Shown: one piece after another, positions 57,901-64,000 of the stretch | Numbering within the stretch: position 1 is the first letter of the stretch | Layout: each line of letters opens with the position of its first letter | Origin: Argentina anserina | Taxonomy: Eukaryota > Streptophyta > Magnoliopsida > Rosales > Rosaceae | Direction of reading: 5' to 3' | Length of the DNA stretch: 64,000 nucleotides | Assembly: GCF_933775445.1 (NCBI RefSeq) | Contig: NC_065874.1 | Location: forward strand, 23,134,501-23,198,500 | The notes under the pieces: model-generated | Told to the model about the DNA's origin: nothing | Database searches by the model: none | The model's input: the letters and a program-made list of their open reading frames with translations, nothing else | Position numbers and translations under genes: made by a program

Positions 57901-59669
57901 GTCACCAGCCGACGTCTTCATATTCTAGAAATTGATGGAGGTAGATTCCATTCCTTCAAGCTTATGTGATGTAGTTTTGCTACTTGTTGGATTGTAGAGG
58001 AGTTTAGAACTTTGTTGTTGTCGATTTGGTTGATCATAGGAGGGTTGTATGCTATCGGAAACGGAATCAGAGAGATAAGGTGAAAATATGGGTTTTTACT
58101 GTTTACAATTTTATCTAAATTACTTTTATTATTTATTTTAACCTTTATGGTTTTATAAAAAGGTTTTAAATGGTTTTACTTTTACCTTATGGTAACTTAG
58201 TAAAACCTAAGTTTAACTTGGCGACGAAAACTAAACAATAGTTCTGATTTCTGCCTGGTTTGGAAATCGAGAAGTCTTTAATTTAGAAATGTGTCGGTAA
58301 TTAAATGAATAGTCAATATGGTTCTACGTTTCTTTAATAAACTTAGAGTACGGCTAAAATTAGACTATTTTCGGAATTATCCGAGAATTAGTCGATAAAA
58401 GTCAAAAAAAGGTCAACACAATCTACTCCTGGTCAAAACCAGGAAAGACTTGGTCAACAGAAAGTCCACCTTTGACTTTACTGGTCAAACTAGGAAAGAA
58501 GATCGAGTCTATTTATCTACAACGTTTGGATTGGAATATGACTCTCATTTGTATCACGGATTGTTCAGTATTTGGAGCAGTAGCGCAATTTTGAAGCTAG
58601 AGCATACGTTTTGGATTCGGGAATTTTGCACGTCATTCCAGATAGGAGAGCTAACCCTCCTATGTTGTATTTGACCAATTATAAAATTGCATAATCTAGT
58701 TCTCGGTTGATGATTTATTGATGCATTAAATGTTGTAAAAACCCGAGACTAGGCACGATTTCGAGATATGGTAAGTAGTGAATCTTCGCTTGTGTTGACG
58801 TGAGAGTGACGGGAGCCTAGCATTCTAGGTAATCATGCGGTGTCAATGATCGTGAACCTCCGGAGGGGCAATACCCTATTTATTATTGGATCCATTCTTT
58901 TCTATGTTATTGAGGGCATTCCATTTAAATGGATAATCTCGCTACTCTGTTATCATAACATACGTGTAGTTGGCCTCGATTATTTAGTCACTAAGATCAA
59001 TCGAGCATTGCTTGAAGTTGAATTTGCCTTACCCTACCTTTGGAGCTCCACAAACTATTTTATCATGATATTTTCCAAACTTGCATAATTGATTTAAATG
59101 TGATTTTCTCTTGCCAGAAACTTACTCTCAATGTTTTATAAAAATATGTTTTATATCCCTACTTGCTTTTTCAACCCTCATGTGAGGGTTGGGCCATACT
59201 GGGCAAGCGAGGACGACGCTTACCTTACTTTAGTTCTTTTGCAGGTCCAATTGTTATTTCTAGAGCTAGGAGCTTTATTTGAGAGTTAGCATTTTGTGTT
59301 CACCTTCATACATCTCATTCTCATGTTTATTAACAATGTTTTCGAGTAAAGTTGCCCGAGGTTGTTTCCTTGTTATTCTTGCCACTTTTGTTTAAAAATT
59401 GGGTTGTCTACTTGTTTAATTTGGGCCGGTGGCATTAACGCTACCTTCCGCAGTCTCGCAGTATAACTTCATTTATATTCGCAGAAATGTTTAGAGTTGT
59501 CTTTGTGTTGTTAAAAACTTGTTGGAAAAATTCTTTCACATGTCTGTATGGTGAATGCATAAATGACACCATGTCATTTGTTTGTTCGCCATTAACCGTC
59601 CTTTAAGTTTGTTTATTTCCAAAATCCCTCAATATATTGATCATGTTCCATTCCGGGATGTGATAATTT

Positions 59670-61540
59670 GTGTAAATACAGTCATACATTAATTGTATGA
59701 TACAAAAGTTAATACCATAGAGACATTAATATGTGAATAAGGATGGTTTTTTTAACTGTGGAACTGAGCTATACGTATGTATAATTTCACACGGTTGTAA
59801 TAATCTTTATTTTTAGACATGTCTTTCACAAAAAGAGTTGTCATAATCTTTCAGGTATGTTGTTCAATGTGTTATCATTCTGAATTTTTGTTAGTTTGGA
59901 ATTGTTATTTTGTAATAGTTACGGTTTTTTTTCTAATTTTTGTAATTTAAATGTAAAGATAATGGGAAGTGCAAGACACTATATAGATCAGGAGTAACAT
60001 GTATTGCTTTCGGATAGAATTAAGAATCATATTTATACTGTGTATCTATATGGTGTTGGTATGACTACGGAAAAGCTTACTGAAGATCACTCACATATGT
60101 CTCATACTTGCATGGTTTAAGCTTTACAAAGATGAATGTTTTGTTTATTATTTATAAGAACGTGGAAAATATTAATGTTATAGATACATAACTTGCAAGC
60201 CAATTTTGTAGCTCCAGGCTATTACATACTGCAAAGTTTCATTTTACGTATTTGTGGCGCATAATTTTATTTTGTTGGGCGCCATTCGTCTAAATCATCC
60301 TCTCTTGAACAACTTGTTGGCAGAATTGCACAAAAGAAATATCAGCAAAGCGCGGGAAAGCTCTCTAGTTAAGAATAAAATCAACGTATGTCTGAACAAA
60401 AGAAGAAGGGATTCAACAACTTTTTTTGAAAGAAATAATTAAGCTTTTGGTAAATAAAATTGCTTAATCAACTGGATTGGTGGTAGAATTTCTTGATTTG
60501 GAGATCACCATTCTGGTTTCCGTGAAGAGCGTGTTTTGAGTTCCATAGAGTTCTGTTCGTCACATTTCTTTCTTTTTAAGCTATATCAGACAGATAGAGC
60601 CGTGGTTAACTCCATTATCCAATCAAAGTCTTCATCATCAACAACCTGTCTTAAGCTATTGATTATATTGAGACCCTAAACTAAGAAATGGATATTACAG
60701 AGAGATCAAACTGAGCTTCATTCATTTCAAACTTCCAAGAGATACCGAGCTTTATAGTTCCATCCTGTAGCTGCTGCTCCCCAATGAGGGCTCCTTCGTG
60801 GTTTTCTTCTGTTTGCTTTGTACTCTATCAGTGTCACACGCACACAAAAACTTCGTAGCTGTTACATGTGGACTATTTAAGGGAAAGGGATATGATATGC
60901 CCACCGAAGTGACATGAAGAACATGACAGCTGGCAACTAGATCTTCAAAAAGTAGTATTGAAAATCATCCAATAATTTTCCTCAGTTGAGAACAATACTA
61001 AACTCTCCAAGTACAACAAAAAAAATGGATCCTTTGCTTGTCAATACGGTAAAAACGTGTCCCTCACAAAAATGAAATTCGATCATTAAGTGACTGAATC
61101 TATCCAGTTGAAAGTGGAACCTACTTGCTGAATTCAATACAATTGTACTCGACTGTTACTGAATCGATCCTGACTTTGGGGTTTGAGTGGATAGCTAGAA
61201 AGAATTCATCATCTTTCTTTGTTATACCACTGAATTTCGATTTGATGTCAAACACGTACCATTGAGTTCAAAATTCATCAGAGTGTTCGAACAAGATTGT
61301 GAGATTGATTATGCCATACTAGTAAGAATATAAGAATGGGAGATAACATAATCTACCAACAAGTTCTAGCCAAACTTACACCAACAAAACCAAAATCAAA
61401 ACCTTACAATTTTCCCCCAACAGAGTAGACAACACCCAAAAATCACACACCCCAGTTCCCAAACACACCAAACAATTGAAAGAAATGAAGAACTTTACCT
61501 CAAACTGCTTCACTTATTTCCTAGTAAGTAAAAAAAAGAA
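59670..61540. other. Intergenic and 3' flank of the FLA gene; no gene recognised
   Basis: AT-rich. A 62-codon frame at 60254-60442 has no family resemblance. The right part (about 61350-61542) should be the 3' UTR of the FLA1-like gene. No repeat ends recognised. Confidence 0.4.
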
Positions 61541-61542
61541 AC

Positions 61543-62769
61543 TTACAACAGTGAAAACCAAAGGCACACACTGAGGATCAAACTTCCAAACCCCACTCTT
61601 CCCAACGCAAAGGCTCCATTGTCATCGGCGGTCTGATCAGCCGGGTCGTCGTCCGGCGAGTCAGCCGGAGAATCGGCGTCTGGAGATTCGGCGTCGTCAT
61701 CGGAGCTCTTGGGCGCGTCGGCGGCTTTCTCTGGGGCCGGAGCCGGCGCCGGAGTTGGAGCATCACCCTTCTTGTAGAGCTCCTTGGGCGTCAAGACCTT
61801 GTTGATAGTGTAGATAGCAAGGGGCTGCTCATCGATGAGCGTGCCGGTGATCTTGACCGTGACTAGCTTGTTCTTCAGAGTGACGGCCTGGCCGTCGTTT
61901 TGGACGGTGAAGTCGTACTTCTCTGCTCCGTTGGTGGCCAAAGTGTTCATCAGACCATTGTTGGACTTCAACATCGACATGGACTGGTACACAGGAACTC
62001 CGTGGTACTCGAGCAATGCGGCTTTTCCGGTCGCCGTTAGGTTCTTGTACTTGGGGAGGAACGCCTTCATCGCGTCGTCGCCGGGGCAGAACACGGTGAG
62101 TCCGCCGTCGACGGCGTCGTTGAAGGTACTGGCCGCATCAAGGTTGGCCAGGAGCGTCTCGGCGAAGACCTTGCAGCCGTGTGCGGACATGATTCCGGTG
62201 AGGTTAACCTCGGCGGGGCCGGGAGTGGGGGCCTCGGCGGCGGCGGAGGGGAGGACGGCGGAGATGTGGATGACGGAGATGTTGTAAGGGAGCTCCTCGA
62301 CGGACTTAACAAAATGCGCGGCGAAGGAGCCGTCGTTGTCCTCGGGAGTGAAGCCGACCTTACCTCCCTTGAGGTCGGTGATGTTGACGAAGCCGGCGGA
62401 TCCCGGGGCGGAGCCGGTGGCCTGGAACATGGTGGCGGCGAGGGCGGTGCCGTTGGTGATCTGGTGGAGCTTCTTGGCGCCGAAGTAGTCGAGCAAGACG
62501 TGAAGTGAGAGAATGTTCTTGACGGAAGAGATGGAGAGGTGCTTGGCGAGGAGGGCTGACATGGCTGAGTTGTCGACGGCGCAGACGGTTATGGTGGTGC
62601 GGTCGTTGATGTCGGCGGCCAGGTGTGTCAGGCTCAAATAGTGATTGAAAGTAGAAAACTCCGGGTGCTTGGCGAGGAGGCGCGTGATGTTGTGCGCGTG
62701 GGCGAAGGAGAACAAAAAAACGAGTGAGAGGGCAAACGCGCCGGCGTTGGCTGCCGGACGGAGCTGCAT
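61543..62769 (-). CDS. FLA1: Fasciclin-like arabinogalactan protein, FLA1 type
   Basis: Intronless, 408 aa, minus strand, ATG 62769. Plasma-membrane/cell-wall glycoprotein involved in adhesion and wall assembly. Residues 1-25 are a signal peptide (FALSLVFLFSFAHA), then HNITRLLAKHPEFSTFNHYL. First FAS1 domain about 26-190, with TTITVCAVDNSAM (H1), ILSLHVLLDYFGAKKLHQIT (YF/H motif) and PYNISVIHIS (H2). A linker with PTPGPAE follows. Second FAS1 domain about 205-345, with NLTGIMSAHGCKVFAETL, GGLTVFCPGDDAMKAFLPKY and EQPLAIYTINKVL. Then an AGP stretch APTPAPAPAPEK, an acidic Asp/Ser/Pro tract and a hydrophobic tail FGSLILSVCLWFSLL for a GPI anchor. There are at least six N-glycosylation sequons. 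The frame runs upstream to 62952, but 62769 is chosen: the signal peptide starts there and a TATA box lies between the two. Best remembered match Arabidopsis FLA1. Confidence 0.94.
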   Translation of the reverse strand: MQLRPAANAGAFALSLVFLFSFAHAHNITRLLAKHPEFSTFNHYLSLTHLAADINDRTTITVCAVDNSAMSALLAKHLSISSVKNILSLHVLLDYFGAKKLHQITNGTALAATMFQATGSAPGSAGFVNITDLKGGKVGFTPEDNDGSFAAHFVKSVEELPYNISVIHISAVLPSAAAEAPTPGPAEVNLTGIMSAHGCKVFAETLLANLDAASTFNDAVDGGLTVFCPGDDAMKAFLPKYKNLTATGKAALLEYHGVPVYQSMSMLKSNNGLMNTLATNGAEKYDFTVQNDGQAVTLKNKLVTVKITGTLIDEQPLAIYTINKVLTPKELYKKGDAPTPAPAPAPEKAADAPKSSDDDAESPDADSPADSPDDDPADQTADDNGAFALGRVGFGSLILSVCLWFSLL

Positions 62770-62874
62770 TGTCGGAGCAGATCTGGATTTGAAACTGAGA
62801 GAGAGTGTGAGTTGGGGAAAGTGGTAGAGGTGAGAGTTTATGGAGGTTTTGTTGGGACTTGGGAGTGAAGAAGG

Positions 62875-62882
62875 GTTTATAA
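62875..62882 (-). promoter_or_regulatory. TATA box of the FLA1-like gene
   Basis: CTTATAAA on the minus strand, 106 bp upstream of ATG 62769. It predicts a start of transcription near 62845 and a leader of about 75 nt. It lies downstream of the alternative ATG at 62952, which argues against that start. Confidence 0.6.
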
Positions 62883-62959
62883 GAAAAGAGGCTTGGATGC
62901 GGAGAATATTACGGGGGATGCCACTGGGGTCCATCTGCTGATCTCCTTGCATGTGGTTC

Positions 62960-64000
62960 TTTTTACTTTTGTCTCTCTGTGCTTTTTGTTGCGAAGAAGA
63001 AACGAGAATTGTAGCTAAATGGAGACTTGGTCAAGCAATTTGGTTAAGACTTGAGAGCAAATGAGTTACCTAAAGTAAGCAATAATTGGACCTTTTCTTG
63101 TAGCATGAACTAAATTAACTAATACGCTTTTGCCTTTTAGGTCACAAGTTAATCAATTCGAGCACTAATCATTTTGTTCTTTATTTATTTTTAATGCATG
63201 TTGCATTAATTTTATTTAGTATTAACAGCTAACAACTAAAGGAGCTTGAAGTTCAATGGAGACAGTCATGCTTATTTACCAAGCGATCTTACTGTCATCT
63301 TGTCATTAAAGAACCTCAAATATTTTTAGTAAAGGTCAATATTATTTAAAGAAAATAAGTCGTTTAGTGAAATTTTAACATAAACTAATCCAAATACGAG
63401 ACTTTGTGAAAGTTTTTACTCTCTTTTTTTGTCCAAGTTTAGTAATCCTAGGACCATCAATTCCACTTCCGATTATCTATAAAGAAATCATCATTTGTTG
63501 TATAGGTAGCAAAAGTTTTGCCTCGGCCTCTAACTGGCCTGAAAAAAAGAATGTTACCCGACTCAAATGAAGCGGGACTATAACATATTTGCTCTAGTAG
63601 TTTGGGTTAGATTAATTTTTTTTTAGTTTATAAAATAGGTTTAGGATAGCAAAACAACAACTTTTGTGCTGGTAAAATAATTATTATTCCTATTCTCGTG
63701 TCCTCGCATTAAATTTAGACTATTACTATTTGCCAATGAAGGCCTATTTATGGCAAAAATGGTTCCGATATTGTTAACATTATATGGCCGTCAAAACATT
63801 GTTTATATTTCTTTGAGTGTAAATGTCATTGCTGGTGTCTTTGTAACTGATTTACATCTAAAAATGTGCCACACTCACTCACTTGAGAGTCGGACTCTCT
63901 TGGCTCGTGGATGTCGTCTGTGGTGCTGGATGTGTAACTAAAGTTTAGTAGTAGGGCGTCACAAATACAACCGGAGCTCAGGTGAGATTTAACGACGAAA
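62960..64000. other. Upstream region of the FLA1-like gene; no gene recognised
   Basis: AT-rich promoter-distal and intergenic DNA. Short frames such as 63750-63941 show no family resemblance. No repeat or RNA gene recognised. Confidence 0.4.

Larger units (their letters stand above)
55700..59665 (+). mobile_element. 3' LTR of a Tekay-like gypsy element, with two nested transposons
   Basis: Starts TGTAATACATGAGATTTC (a GAGATT...AATCTC hairpin) and is taken to end GTTCCATTCCGGGATGTGATA, where intact relatives would have TGACA. Without the nested hAT (55821-56427) and TIR element (57326-57900) it is about 2.8 kb. It follows a polypurine tract, but only 300 bp or so of pol-end sequence precedes it, so the rest of the element and the 5' LTR are lost. 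The right end is less sure than the left. Confidence 0.65.

Noticed and set aside
61835..62508. Long plus-strand frames (150 and 109 codons) opposite the FLA gene
   Set aside because: Shadow frames of GC-rich coding DNA; no family features.
62770..62952. Upstream in-frame extension of the FLA1-like protein (61 extra residues)
   Set aside because: It would bury the signal peptide, and the TATA-like box at 62875-62882 lies downstream of that ATG. The shorter start at 62769 fits the family.
1..64000. tRNA, rRNA or other RNA genes
   Set aside because: None was recognised by eye. The only tRNA-like sequences are the two primer binding sites. A tRNAscan-SE and Infernal run would be decisive.

Overview
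This is nuclear DNA from a eudicot plant. The evidence is spliced genes with GT-AG introns, plant-type protein families, AT-rich intergenic DNA and a dense load of nested plant transposons. The genus cannot be read from the sequence; Rosaceae is a guess from the general look of the genes and repeats. Exon-intron models below were built by eye from splice sites, reading frame and remembered family conservation. No search was run.

Host genes. (1) 117-2066, minus: the first four coding exons of an SRT1/SIRT6-type sirtuin, with the rest beyond the left edge. (2) 4192-9559, plus: a complete eight-exon Nudix hydrolase (287 aa) of the NUDT2/6/7/10 ADP-ribose/NADH pyrophosphatase group, divergent from the sirtuin. 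(3) 14934-15419, plus: a small intronless, secreted, proline-rich, probably GPI-anchored wall protein. (4) 30254-36164, plus: a complete ten-exon organellar histidyl-tRNA synthetase (491 aa). (5) 61543-62769, minus: an intronless fasciclin-like arabinogalactan protein of the FLA1 type (408 aa). Broken host genes are a WAT1-related transporter remnant (20040-20425, minus) and a possible beta-propeller-type gene remnant (2875-3566, minus).

Transposons fill most of the rest. 9.7-14.3 kb: a tandem duplication, a foldback MITE, and a hAT-type element (8-bp TSD) split by a 3.0-kb TG...CA insertion that looks like a solo LTR. 16.9-20.0 kb and 27.6-30.0 kb: two inverted copies of a GGCCCG-rich element carrying tandem units of about 505 bp. 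20.7-21.7 kb: a second hAT-like element. 22.7-26.0 kb: an internally deleted Ty3/gypsy retrotransposon with both LTRs, a tRNA-iMet PBS, gag, protease and a chromodomain-like remnant but no RT or integrase. 37.0-54.1 kb: a minus-strand LINE split by a solo LTR (39654-41179) and by an 11-kb Athila-like retrotransposon (41752-52741). 55.7-59.7 kb: a gypsy-type LTR preceded by its polypurine tract and invaded by a hAT element and by another TIR element.

Functional relations. The strongest host-gene relation is the sirtuin/Nudix pair at the left end: sirtuins release O-acetyl-ADP-ribose, and enzymes of this Nudix group cleave ADP-ribose-type molecules. That is suggestive, not shown. No wholly new system was recognised. 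The most informative structures are the nested transposons, whose target-site duplications and reading frames allow the insertion order to be read.
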